Counted from the stretch's first letter, positions 6,607 to 13,092 are shown. The stretch: DNA of 14,447 nucleotides from an uncultured Helcococcus sp. (GCA_947253305.1 CAMXYZ010000019.1:1-14447), one strand, 5' to 3'. Notes: generated by a model from the letters alone, not told the origin. A program made the numbers and translations.

Positions 6607-7449
6607 ATGAACAAAAAAAGATTAACAATAATACTATCGTCTATAGTATTATTAGGACTATTTATTTTTGGACTATATGAATCTAAAAATAAGAATATAA
6701 ATGAAAATAAGAATATAAATGAAAATACAAATGAAACCATATTAGAAAATTCTGAATCAGAAGATGAATTAAAGGAATATGAGATTAATAACGAAGTTAA
6801 AGAGAAATTAGTTTTAAGAGAAAAGAGAAGTGATAATCTAGAAGAAGCAATTGAATACGCAACCAAAGATTTAAAAGAATTATTTACTTCAAAAGAAGCA
6901 ACATATGATAGATTATATACAGATCATGAATTTACAGAAGAGATTGCAAAAAAAGCAATTGATACAATTAATTGGGATTATAAAGAAAATGCATTTAAGA
7001 GAGCAGAACATCTTCAAAAGACCAATAATGAATCATTAACCAATTTATATGAAGTATTAATTGGTATATTTAAATTCAATGAAGAAGAATCATCATATGC
7101 TATTAAAAAATTACAGGATACAGATCCAATGGAAAATGGGGTTTCAAGAGATTTTAATGCTGCAAAAAAATATTTAGAAACAATATCTGTAGATCAACAC
7201 AATTCAAAGAAAGCATTTGAAAATATTTTAATTGATAATTTGTTGTTCCCAAAAGAAGCTTCAGATTATGCACTAGAAAATGTAAAAATTGATTATAATG
7301 AAAATGCGCTACATGTATTTAAAGATATAAAAGAAGAAGATAAAGATAAGAGCGATGAAGAGATAAGGGAACAATTAGAAAAAGAATATCTGTTCACTAA
7401 GGAAGAGTCTGAATTTGCATATAAAAAGTATACAGAAGAAAATAAATAA
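6607..7449 (+). CDS. Membrane-anchored protein with four Ltp-like (host cell surface-exposed lipoprotein) repeats
   Basis: This 280-residue protein has an N-terminal membrane segment (about 7-24, no lipobox Cys), an Asn/Glu-rich linker containing a duplicated six-residue unit (KNINEN), and then four helical repeats at about 77-122, 125-170, 182-227 and 229-276. Each repeat follows the same plan: A..A..+L, a middle LY..L or similar, then (F)T/N-x-E-E-x-x-x-x-A followed by D(Y)xxNA in the linkers. Examples are EFTEEIAKKAIDTINWDYKE and LFPKEASDYALENVKIDY. This matches the Ltp repeat family, named for the temperate-phage lipoprotein that blocks phage DNA entry; many chromosomal relatives have no known role. 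Orientation would place the repeats outside the cell. The SD (GGAAG, 6 nt before ATG) is modest. The assignment is by pattern, and the copies are diverged. Function is unknown, and superinfection exclusion is only one possibility. Confidence 0.68.
   Translation: MNKKRLTIILSSIVLLGLFIFGLYESKNKNINENKNINENTNETILENSESEDELKEYEINNEVKEKLVLREKRSDNLEEAIEYATKDLKELFTSKEATYDRLYTDHEFTEEIAKKAIDTINWDYKENAFKRAEHLQKTNNESLTNLYEVLIGIFKFNEEESSYAIKKLQDTDPMENGVSRDFNAAKKYLETISVDQHNSKKAFENILIDNLLFPKEASDYALENVKIDYNENALHVFKDIKEEDKDKSDEEIREQLEKEYLFTKEESEFAYKKYTEENK
6691..6726 (+). repeat. Two perfect 18-bp tandem copies in the Ltp-repeat gene
   Basis: The unit AAGAATATAAATGAAAAT occurs at 6691-6708 and again at 6709-6726, coding KNINEN twice. 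A partial third unit (ACAAATGAAA) follows. The copies are in frame and lie in the linker after the membrane anchor. Confidence 0.9.
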
Positions 7450-7454
7450 TAATC

Positions 7455-7490
7455 AAAGCCATTAGTCATAAAGATTAATGGTTTTATTTT
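7455..7490 (+). terminator. Intrinsic terminator of the Ltp-repeat gene
   Basis: AAAGCCATTA (7455-7464) pairs with TAATGGTTTT (7476-7485), with one G-U pair, around an 11-nt loop. ATTTTT follows. Confidence 0.75.
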
Positions 7491-7500
7491 TGAAAAATAT

Positions 7501-7529
7501 TTGACAAAGATTTCTAATTTTTATATAAT
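7501..7529 (+). promoter_or_regulatory. Consensus promoter of the tRNA-Gly gene
   Basis: TTGACA (7501-7506) and TATAAT (7524-7529) at the ideal 17-bp spacing match the sigma-A consensus exactly and lie 22 bp upstream of the mature tRNA 5' end. A stable-RNA promoter is expected to be this strong. Confidence 0.9.
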
Positions 7530-7551
7530 ATATTGGCAAGTCAATAATTTT

Positions 7552-7626
7552 GCGGAAGTGGCTCAGTGGTAGAGCATCGCCTTGCCAAGGCGAGGGTCGC
7601 GAGTTCGAATCTCGTCTTCCGCTCCA
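7552..7626 (+). tRNA. tRNA-Gly (anticodon GCC), CCA encoded
   Basis: A full cloverleaf can be drawn: acceptor GCGGAAG (7552-7558) with CTTCCGC (7616-7622), D-arm GCTC..GAGC, anticodon stem TCGCC/GGCGA with loop TTGCCAA (anticodon GCC at 7584-7586), and T-arm with GTTCGAAT. Discriminator T7623 is followed by an encoded CCA. It is a single-gene unit with its own consensus promoter and terminator. Confidence 0.98.
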
Positions 7627-7629
7627 TTT

Positions 7630-7657
7630 ACTCAGTTTTAATACTGAGTTTTTTTAT
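7630..7657 (+). terminator. Intrinsic terminator of the tRNA-Gly gene
   Basis: ACTCAG (7630-7635) pairs with CTGAGT (7644-7649) around an 8-nt loop and is followed by a run of T. Confidence 0.9.
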
Positions 7658-7686
7658 TTTTAAATTCTTACAAATATATTAATATC

Positions 7687-7715
7687 TTGTATTTTATCGA
7701 TATATATATTAAAAT
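7687..7715 (+). promoter_or_regulatory. Weak candidate promoter of the CW_7-like gene
   Basis: TTGTAT (7687-7692) and TAAAAT (7710-7715) are separated by 17 bp in a very AT-rich spacer. The match is poor, so the position is tentative. A separate promoter is expected, because the tRNA terminator lies upstream. Confidence 0.3.
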
Positions 7716-7753
7716 TTAGTTAAAGAAACAAATGTAGAATGAGGAGTAAAGAT

Positions 7754-8356
7754 ATGGATGATAGAGGAAGAAAACCTAATAGAAGAAAAAATGATACCTT
7801 AATTAATTATATTATGATGGGTTTAGTTGCATTACTAACTATTTTTTTAATATTTTATATTATTAAATCTGTTGCAAGTATTGGTGGAAGTAAAAGTTTA
7901 AACCAAGAAACACAGCAAGAAACACAGAAAGAGACACAAAAAGAAACTAGAAAAGAAACTCAAAGAGAAAAAGATAAAGAAACAAAAAAAGAAACTGAAA
8001 AAGAAACACAAAAAGAAACTAGAAAAGAAACCGAGAAAGAAACTCAGAAAGAAACTGAAAAAGAGACAGAAAAAGAAACTCAAAAAGAAACTGAAAAAGA
8101 AACTGAAAAAGAGACAGAAACTGAATCTAACAATGTAGAATTACCAACTCCTGACAAATCAAGAAGACAAAATGATCCTAATGCAGCAGTATATACAGCT
8201 GCTCAAATTAAGAATCTACCTGAAAGTGTCCTAGTAGATATGATTATAGCTGGTGATTTAGGATATGGTAAAGAGAGACTTGATATAATAAATGAAGCAG
8301 GACTTGACTATGACGAATTACACAGAGCTGTAAACAGAAAATTACAAGGTCAATAA
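7754..8356 (+). CDS. Single-pass membrane protein with E-T-x-K spacer and C-terminal Cpl-7 (CW_7)-like cell-wall-binding domain
   Basis: Start: ATG 7739 overlaps the SD AGGAG (7742-7746), so ATG 7754 (7 nt after the SD) is taken, giving 200 residues. Layout: short basic cytoplasmic head (RGRKPNRRKN), membrane segment (about 16-38), a 74-residue spacer of E-T-Q/E/R-K tetrapeptides (51-124), a short PTPDKSRRQNDPN hinge, and a C-terminal domain (about 145-200). The segment LVDMIIAGDLGYGKERLDII with the following EAGLDYDELHRAVNRKL (160-197) fits the CW_7 pattern known from phage Cpl-7 lysozyme: a V/I-IAG-x-(W/L)G-x-G-x-x-R core, then AGxDY, then xVNxxL. Such repeats bind peptidoglycan muropeptides. 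The protein has no catalytic domain. I infer a membrane-to-wall tether or wall sensor, with the charged spacer crossing the periplasm-like gap. The CW_7 call rests on motif memory, and one copy only is present. A terminator follows. Confidence 0.8.
   Translation: MDDRGRKPNRRKNDTLINYIMMGLVALLTIFLIFYIIKSVASIGGSKSLNQETQQETQKETQKETRKETQREKDKETKKETEKETQKETRKETEKETQKETEKETEKETQKETEKETEKETETESNNVELPTPDKSRRQNDPNAAVYTAAQIKNLPESVLVDMIIAGDLGYGKERLDIINEAGLDYDELHRAVNRKLQGQ
7904..8125 (+). repeat. Tandem 12-bp (E-T-x-K) coding repeat in the CW_7-like gene
   Basis: About 18 degenerate 12-bp units of the form GAAACnnAnAAA code the spacer at residues 51-124. The coding strand is almost all purine, with C and T at fixed places in each unit. 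Copies vary mainly at the third residue of each unit (Q, E, R or K). Repeat-number change would keep the frame. Confidence 0.92.
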
Positions 8357-8371
8357 AATTTTAGAAGATAC

Positions 8372-8410
8372 TTTATTGGAGGGATTTACTATTCCTCCAA
8401 TAAATTTTTA
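8372..8410. terminator. Strong intrinsic terminator after the CW_7-like gene
   Basis: TTTATTGGAGG (8372-8382) and CCTCCAATAAA (8394-8404) form an 11-bp perfect stem with an 11-nt loop, followed by TTTTTAAA. An A-rich left side is not pronounced, so mainly + strand use is expected. Confidence 0.9.
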
Positions 8411-8434
8411 AATACAAGTAAATAAATTAAAGAC

Positions 8435-8463
8435 TTTAAATTATTTGTTAGTTAAACTATAAT
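8435..8463 (+). promoter_or_regulatory. Candidate promoter of hisS-thrS
   Basis: TTTAAA (8435-8440) and TATAAT (8458-8463) at 17-bp spacing leave a leader of about 55 nt. That leader is too short for a T-box, and no T-box sequence is present. Confidence 0.5.
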
Positions 8464-8525
8464 AGAATGAGTAAATATAAAGAATTTAACGATAATTAAA
8501 ATGAATTAATGAAAAAGGAGAAAAG

Positions 8526-9851
8526 ATGAGTTTAGTTAATCCATCAATTTTGCCAGGATTTATGGAATTATTACCTGAGGAGCAAAAAGTATTTAATAGA
8601 ATTAAAAATACAATTGAAAACAATTTTATAAAATATGGATTTATTAATATCGATACTCCATTAATTGAAAAAGAAGAAATTTTACTTTCAAAGGGTGGCG
8701 GTGAAACTAGTAAACAGATTTATAGAATTGATAAGGAAAAGACGCCACAAGCATTAAGATTTGATCTCACGGTGAGTCTAGCGAGATATGTATCTATGCA
8801 TTTTAATGAATTAGTATTTCCATTTAAGAGATATCAAATAGGCAAGGTGTACCGTGGAGAGAGAAACCAAAAAGGTAGATATAGAGAATTTTATCAATGT
8901 GATATAGATATTGTAGGCAATAATTCTCTTTCAATTTACAATGATGCTCAAATGCCTTTAGTTATTTATAAGATATTTGAAGATTTAGGATTCAAAGATA
9001 TTACATTTAAGACCAATAATAGAAAATTATTGAATGGATTTTTACAGTCAATAAATGTAGAAGATTCTGAAGGTGTTCTGAGAACAATTGATAAATTAGC
9101 TAAAATTGGTAAAGAAAAGACTTTTATAGAATTAGAAAAATTAGATATAAATAAATATAGTATCGAAAAGATATTTGATTTTATAGAAGAAGAGAAAAAT
9201 AATGAAGAAACTTTAAGTAAGCTAGATTCATTAAATATAGATAATGAACTATTTGTAGAGGGATTAGGTGAGCTTAAAGAAGTTTATAAATTTATGAAGT
9301 TATTTGGTATACCAGAAAAAAATATCAAATTAGATCTCACTATAACGAGAGGTCTAGACTATTATACCGGAACAGTTTTTGAGACGTTTTTAGATGAATA
9401 TGAAAATATTGGTTCTGTATGTAGTGGTGGTAGATATGATGATCTTGCAAATAATTTTACGAATAATAAATATCCAGGAGTTGGATTATCAATTGGATTG
9501 ACAAGATTATTCTATCAATTTAATGAAGCGGGATTATTGGATGAAGAAAAAGAAATTGACGATACAATAGTTGTTATACCGATGAATGATGATGTACTTG
9601 ATTATTCAATAGAAGTTGTTAATAAATTAAGGGAAAATAATATTAAATCAGATATCTATCTAGAGAGTGGAAAGATGAAGAAGAAATTCACCTATGCAGA
9701 TAGAAAGAATGTCAACTTTGGTATAATAATAGGTGAAACCGAGAAAGAGTCAAATCAGATTGCTGTTAGAGATTTTATAACAGGTAATCAAGAATTAGTT
9801 GATTTTGACAATATGATTGTGTATTTAAGCGAGGTAAATAATGAAAATTAA
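8526..9851 (+). CDS. hisS: Histidyl-tRNA synthetase, eukaryote/Bacteroidetes-like variant
   Basis: This 441-residue class II enzyme charges tRNA-His. Visible parts are motif 1 around INIDTPLIEKEEIL (41-54), the motif 2 loop in VYRGERNQKGRYREFYQ (108-124), the histidine-binding signatures TRGLDYYTGTVFE (274-286) and CSGGRYDDL (299-307), motif 3 GVGLSIGLTRLF (318-329), and a C-terminal anticodon-binding domain (about 345-441). The segment ALRFDLTVSLARYVSMH (76-92) with NELVFPFKRYQIGKVYRG resembles the eukaryotic/Bacteroidetes branch (LRYDLTVPFARYVA..). The common bacterial form instead reads LTLRPEGTA.. with RLWYIGPMFRHERPQ. SD AAAGGAG (8514-8520) stands 5 nt before ATG. The last 11 nt overlap thrS. 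The motifs needed for ATP and histidine binding are intact, so I read it as a working synthetase and not HisZ. Whether a second, ordinary hisS exists elsewhere is unknown. Confidence 0.94.
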   Translation: MSLVNPSILPGFMELLPEEQKVFNRIKNTIENNFIKYGFINIDTPLIEKEEILLSKGGGETSKQIYRIDKEKTPQALRFDLTVSLARYVSMHFNELVFPFKRYQIGKVYRGERNQKGRYREFYQCDIDIVGNNSLSIYNDAQMPLVIYKIFEDLGFKDITFKTNNRKLLNGFLQSINVEDSEGVLRTIDKLAKIGKEKTFIELEKLDINKYSIEKIFDFIEEEKNNEETLSKLDSLNIDNELFVEGLGELKEVYKFMKLFGIPEKNIKLDLTITRGLDYYTGTVFETFLDEYENIGSVCSGGRYDDLANNFTNNKYPGVGLSIGLTRLFYQFNEAGLLDEEKEIDDTIVVIPMNDDVLDYSIEVVNKLRENNIKSDIYLESGKMKKKFTYADRKNVNFGIIIGETEKESNQIAVRDFITGNQELVDFDNMIVYLSEVNNEN

Positions 9852-11757
9852 ATTTCCAGATGGAAGTATTAAAGAATTTGAAGAAGGAATAATGCTATTA
9901 GATATTGCAAAATCTATTTCAGAAGGATTAGCTAGAGCTGTAGATGGTGCAATTGTTAATGGCGATCGAATTATGGGGCTTCAAGAAAAAATCTATGAAG
10001 ATAGTGAAGTTAATTTTGTAAAATATGATAGTGATGAAGCTAAACAAATATTTTGGCATACATCATCTCATTTAATGGCTGCTGCAATTCAAAGATTATA
10101 TCCAGATACTTTATTTGCAATTGGGCCAGCTATTGAAAATGGATTCTACTATGATATTGATAGTGAGCATCAATTCACACCTGAAGATTTAGAAAAGATT
10201 GAAAAAGAGATGGCGAAGATTGCTAAGGAAAATCATCAATTAATTAGGGAAGATATTTCTAGAGAAGATGCATTAAAATTCTTTGGTGAAAGAGGAGATA
10301 ATTATAAAGTAGAATTAATTAATGATTTAGATGAAGATGAAAAATTATCTATTTATAAATTAGGTGATTTTGTGGATCTATGTAGAGGACCACATTTATT
10401 AAATACAAAAGATATTAAAGCTATCAAATTACTTTCAGTTGCGGGTGCATACTGGAGAGGTAATGAAAATAATAAGATGCTTCAAAGAATCTATGGTATA
10501 ACATTCAAGAAACAATCAGAATTAGATGATTATTTACATATGATTGAAGAAGCTAAAAGAAGAGACCATAGAGTATTAGGTAAACAAATGGAATTATTCA
10601 TGATTACTGAAGAAGGTCCAGGTTTCCCATTCTATTTACCAAATGGAATGGTGCTTAAAAATGCTTTGGAAGACTATCTAAAAGAATTATTATTAAGAGA
10701 TGGTTATGGTGAGATAAAAACTCCAATGATACTTAATAAACAATTGTGGTTGACTTCAGGTCACTGGGATCACTATAAGGATAATATGTATTTCACAGAA
10801 ATTGATGAAGAAGAATATGCTATTAAACCTATGAACTGTCCAGGATCAATATTAGTTTATAAATCAAAACCACATTCTTATAGAGATTTACCAATTAGAC
10901 TTGCAGAATTAGGTTTTGTTCATAGACATGAATTGTCTGGTGCATTACATGGACTATTCAGAGTAAGAGCATTTACACAAGACGATGCTCATATATTCTG
11001 TTTAAGATCTCAAATGAAAGATGAGATTAAAAAGATTATGAGTCTGGCTGGAGAAATTTATGAAAAATTTGGCTTTGAATATAGAGTATTAATTTCTACA
11101 AGACCAGAAGACTCAATGGGTGCACAAGAAGATTGGGACGAAGCAGAAAAAGCCTTATTTGAAGTTGTAGAAGAGTTGAATATTCCTTATAAGGTTAATG
11201 AAGGAGATGGTGCATTCTACGGACCAAAGATAGATATTCAATTATTAGATTCTATGAGAAGATCATGGCAATGTGGTACAGTTCAATTAGACTTCCAAAT
11301 GCCAGAAAGATTCGACATTAATTATATAAACGAAGAGGGCGAAAAAGCTAGACCTGTAATGATTCACAGAGCGATATATGGATCATTAGAAAGATTTATT
11401 GGAATATTGATTGAACATTATGCTGGTAATTTTCCATTATGGTTAGCGCCTGTTCAAGCGACATTTATTCCAGTTAATTTAGATGCTCATGGAGAGTATG
11501 TAAGAAATATCTATAATAAGTTTAGAGAAGCTGGATTGAGAGTTAAATTAGATGATAGAAATGAATCAATGGGTAGAAAGATTAGAGATTCACAAACATC
11601 TAAGGTACCATATCAAATAATTATTGGTGATAAAGAAATGGAAACAAATACTTTATCAATTAGAAAATATGGTGAACAAAAATCAATCGATGTTAATACT
11701 GAAGAGTTTATGAATGAAATTTTAGAAAATGTAAGAAATAGAAAAAATAATAAATAA
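9841..11757 (+). CDS. thrS: Threonyl-tRNA synthetase
   Basis: This 638-residue enzyme has the standard full-length bacterial layout. It has an N-terminal TGS domain (1-62). The editing domain carries HTSSH (His73, His77) and CRGPH (Cys181, His185), used to hydrolyse Ser-tRNA-Thr. The class II catalytic core has zinc ligands Cys333 (MNCPGS), His384 (DDAHIF) and His509 (MIHRAIYGS), and motif 2 lies around VHRHELSGALHGLFRVRAFTQDD. A C-terminal anticodon-binding domain follows (about 540-638). All known key residues are present. It starts inside the hisS 3' end (ATG 9841; hisS stop 9849-9851), with GAGGT at 9831-9835 as SD, so its translation is probably coupled to hisS. No T-box leader is seen before either gene. 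The gene sits directly before infC, as in other Firmicutes, but a new promoter starts 4 nt after its stop. Confidence 0.98.
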   Translation: MKIKFPDGSIKEFEEGIMLLDIAKSISEGLARAVDGAIVNGDRIMGLQEKIYEDSEVNFVKYDSDEAKQIFWHTSSHLMAAAIQRLYPDTLFAIGPAIENGFYYDIDSEHQFTPEDLEKIEKEMAKIAKENHQLIREDISREDALKFFGERGDNYKVELINDLDEDEKLSIYKLGDFVDLCRGPHLLNTKDIKAIKLLSVAGAYWRGNENNKMLQRIYGITFKKQSELDDYLHMIEEAKRRDHRVLGKQMELFMITEEGPGFPFYLPNGMVLKNALEDYLKELLLRDGYGEIKTPMILNKQLWLTSGHWDHYKDNMYFTEIDEEEYAIKPMNCPGSILVYKSKPHSYRDLPIRLAELGFVHRHELSGALHGLFRVRAFTQDDAHIFCLRSQMKDEIKKIMSLAGEIYEKFGFEYRVLISTRPEDSMGAQEDWDEAEKALFEVVEELNIPYKVNEGDGAFYGPKIDIQLLDSMRRSWQCGTVQLDFQMPERFDINYINEEGEKARPVMIHRAIYGSLERFIGILIEHYAGNFPLWLAPVQATFIPVNLDAHGEYVRNIYNKFREAGLRVKLDDRNESMGRKIRDSQTSKVPYQIIIGDKEMETNTLSIRKYGEQKSIDVNTEEFMNEILENVRNRKNNK

Positions 11758-11760
11758 TAT

Positions 11761-11789
11761 TTGACAATTGTTATTTAAGACTGTATAAT
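11761..11789 (+). promoter_or_regulatory. Consensus promoter of the infC-rpmI-rplT operon
   Basis: TTGACA (11761-11766) and TATAAT (11784-11789), exactly 17 bp apart, form a perfect sigma-A consensus starting 4 nt after the thrS stop. Transcription would begin near 11796, right at the leader. Confidence 0.9.
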
Positions 11790-11795
11790 GGTTGG

Positions 11796-11905
11796 GTAAA
11801 GAAGAGGTACCTACTCTCACCTTATCGCTTTTGCGCATATGGTTAAACTTAATCGATATTTATTAAGATAGTAGCGTAGGTATTTTGCGTTACTATTTTT
11901 ATTTT
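11796..11905 (+). ncRNA. L20-type autoregulatory leader of infC-rpmI-rplT
   Basis: The leader before infC has the arrangement expected of the Firmicute ribosomal protein L20 leader. Hairpin AGAG/CTCT (11803-11806, 11814-11817) exposes the loop GTACCTA. CGC-TTTT-GCG makes a small hairpin (11826-11835). CTTAAT/ATTAAG (11848-11853, 11862-11867) makes another. A terminator hairpin follows. TACCTAC (11808-11814) is fully complementary to GTAGGTA (11876-11882) at and beyond the top of the terminator stem, giving a 7-bp long-range pairing that would compete with or lock the terminator. Known L20 binds such a structure, which mimics its 23S rRNA site, and lowers operon readthrough. The pairing is seen; the L20 response is inferred from the family and from rplT lying downstream. 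Confidence 0.8.
11868..11905 (+). terminator. Attenuator (intrinsic terminator) in the infC leader
   Basis: ATAGTAGCG (11868-11876) pairs with CGTTACTAT (11888-11896), with one G-U pair, around an 11-nt loop, followed by TTTTATTTT. It lies upstream of the infC ribosome-binding site, so it would end transcription before the operon. Confidence 0.85.
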
Positions 11906-11933
11906 AAATTGATAATACTTTAGGAGGTATATT

Positions 11934-12443
11934 ATTAAAGAACAGCTAATTAACGAGCAAATTCGTTTTCCAGAGGTAAGATTAATAGGAAACGACGGAG
12001 ATCAATTAGGAATTGTTTCATCAGCGGAAGCTCAACAGAAAGCTTATGATGAAGGACTAGATTTGGTACTATTATCACCACAAGCTAAACCACCAGTAGT
12101 TAGAATTATGGACTACGGTAAATTTAGATATGAGCAAATGAAGAAACAAAAAGAAGCAAGAAAGAATGCGAAGACAATTAATGTTAAAGAGATAAGACTA
12201 TCTCCATCAATACAACAACATGATTTAGAAACAAAAGCAGGTCATGCGATTAAGTTTATAAATAATGAAGATAAAGTAAAAGTAAGTATAAGATTTAAAG
12301 GTAGAGAAGTAGCATATAGAAATCAAGGACTAGAAGTTTTAAATAATTTCTATGAACTTGTAAAAGACGTAGCAGAGATTACATCTAAACCAAAGATGGA
12401 AGGTAGAAGTCTCGTTATGTTTATTGAACAAAAATCTGAGTAG
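11934..12443 (+). CDS. infC: Translation initiation factor IF-3 (ATT start codon)
   Basis: IF-3 binds the 30S subunit, keeps it free of 50S and checks start-codon pairing. No ATG, GTG or TTG gives a full-length product: the first conventional start is TTG 12063, which would remove the N-terminal domain. The frame is open back to ATT 11934, 6 nt after the SD AGGAGG (11922-11927), and gives ...KEQLINEQIRFPEVRLIG, the normal IF-3 beginning; the total is 169 residues. A second ATT at 11931 lies too close to the SD. ATT is the classic infC start, through which IF-3 represses its own translation. Other family marks are LSPQAKPPVVRIMDYGKF and, in the C-terminal domain, KVSIRFKGRE and PKMEGRS. It is first in the operon behind the L20 leader; its stop codon overlaps the SD of rpmI. 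Confidence 0.96.
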   Translation: MKEQLINEQIRFPEVRLIGNDGDQLGIVSSAEAQQKAYDEGLDLVLLSPQAKPPVVRIMDYGKFRYEQMKKQKEARKNAKTINVKEIRLSPSIQQHDLETKAGHAIKFINNEDKVKVSIRFKGREVAYRNQGLEVLNNFYELVKDVAEITSKPKMEGRSLVMFIEQKSE

Positions 12444-12452
12444 GAGGGTATT

Positions 12453-12644
12453 ATGCCAAAAATGAAGACACATAGAGGTTCTGCAAAGAGATTTAAGAGA
12501 ACTGGTACAGGTAAATTAAAGAGATTTAAAGCGTATAGAAGCCATATTACTGGTAAGAAATCACCTAAGAGAATTAGACAATTAAGAAAACCAACCTTAG
12601 TTAGTTCAGGTGATATGAAAAGAATAGACAAGATGATTCCTTAG
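12453..12644 (+). CDS. rpmI: 50S ribosomal protein bL35
   Basis: At 63 residues it is the usual length for bL35, rich in Lys and Arg. The start MPKMKTHRGSAKRFKRTGTGK and the segment RSHITGKKSPKRIRQLRKP are typical. The SD AGGAGG is formed by the infC stop region (TAGGAGGG), 9 nt downstream of which the ATG begins, so ribosomes can pass directly from infC. The protein sits in the large subunit. Control comes from the shared leader; in relatives, L20 represses both rpmI and rplT. Confidence 0.97.
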   Translation: MPKMKTHRGSAKRFKRTGTGKLKRFKAYRSHITGKKSPKRIRQLRKPTLVSSGDMKRIDKMIP

Positions 12645-12655
12645 GAGGTTAGACG

Positions 12656-13006
12656 ATGGCAAGAGCAAGACGTGCAGTTGGTGCAAAAAAGACACATAAA
12701 AAATATTTAAGACAAGCTAAAGGATACTTTGGTGGTAAATCAAAATTATTTAGAACAGCAAAACAAGCTGTAATGAAATCTTTACAATATGCATATATTG
12801 GTAGAAAACAAAGAAAGAGAGATTTCAGACAATTATGGATAGCAAGAATCAATGCTGCTTCAAGAGCAAATGGATTAAGTTATTCAAGATTCATCGGTGG
12901 ATTAAAAAAAGCAAATATTGATATCAACAGAAAGATGTTATCAGAAATTGCAATTAATGATCCAGAAACATTTACAAAGTTAGTTGAAACAGCTAAAAAT
13001 GCTTAA
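12656..13006 (+). CDS. rplT: 50S ribosomal protein bL20
   Basis: The protein has 116 residues, the normal length. MARARRAVGAKKTHKKYL.. is the basic N-terminal extension that reaches into 23S rRNA. AKGYFGGKSKLFRTAKQAV, YIGRKQRKRDFRQLWI and INAASRANGLSYSRFI are family signatures. The C-terminal half is the globular part that, in known systems, binds the operon leader as an mRNA mimic of its rRNA site. The SD AGGAGG again overlaps the stop of the previous gene (rpmI TAG). It is essential early in 50S assembly and is the probable repressor of this operon. A strong terminator follows. Confidence 0.98.
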   Translation: MARARRAVGAKKTHKKYLRQAKGYFGGKSKLFRTAKQAVMKSLQYAYIGRKQRKRDFRQLWIARINAASRANGLSYSRFIGGLKKANIDINRKMLSEIAINDPETFTKLVETAKNA

Positions 13007-13016
13007 TTAAAAATTT

Positions 13017-13052
13017 GAGACTTAGAACGAATTAGTTTTAAGTCTTTTTTTT
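13017..13052 (+). terminator. Intrinsic terminator of the infC-rpmI-rplT operon
   Basis: AGACTTAGAAC (13018-13028) pairs with GTTTTAAGTCT (13035-13045) around a 6-nt loop, with one G-U pair, ending in eight T. Confidence 0.92.
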
Positions 13053-13062
13053 GCAAGAAATT

Positions 13063-13092
13063 TTGTTATTTAGTAAAATCTTATAGTATAAT
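13063..13092 (+). promoter_or_regulatory. Candidate promoter of the potassium channel gene
   Basis: TTGTTA (13063-13068) and TATAAT (13087-13092) are separated by 18 bp and lie just after the operon terminator. Confidence 0.6.

Noticed and set aside
7739..7756. ATG 7739 as start of the CW_7-like gene
   Set aside because: It overlaps the SD AGGAG (7742-7746); ATG 7754 is 7 nt downstream of the SD.
7898..8083. Minus-strand Phe/Ser/Leu-rich open frame opposite the E-T-x-K spacer
   Set aside because: It is an antisense shadow of the tandem GAAACnnAnAAA units, lacking any start signal of its own.
7904..8125. CRISPR array
   Set aside because: The repeats are 12 bp, contiguous and coding, without spacers; they are protein low-complexity repeats.
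8411..8525. T-box riboswitch upstream of hisS-thrS
   Set aside because: The leader is only about 55 nt and lacks the T-box sequence and specifier stem; thrS itself begins inside hisS.
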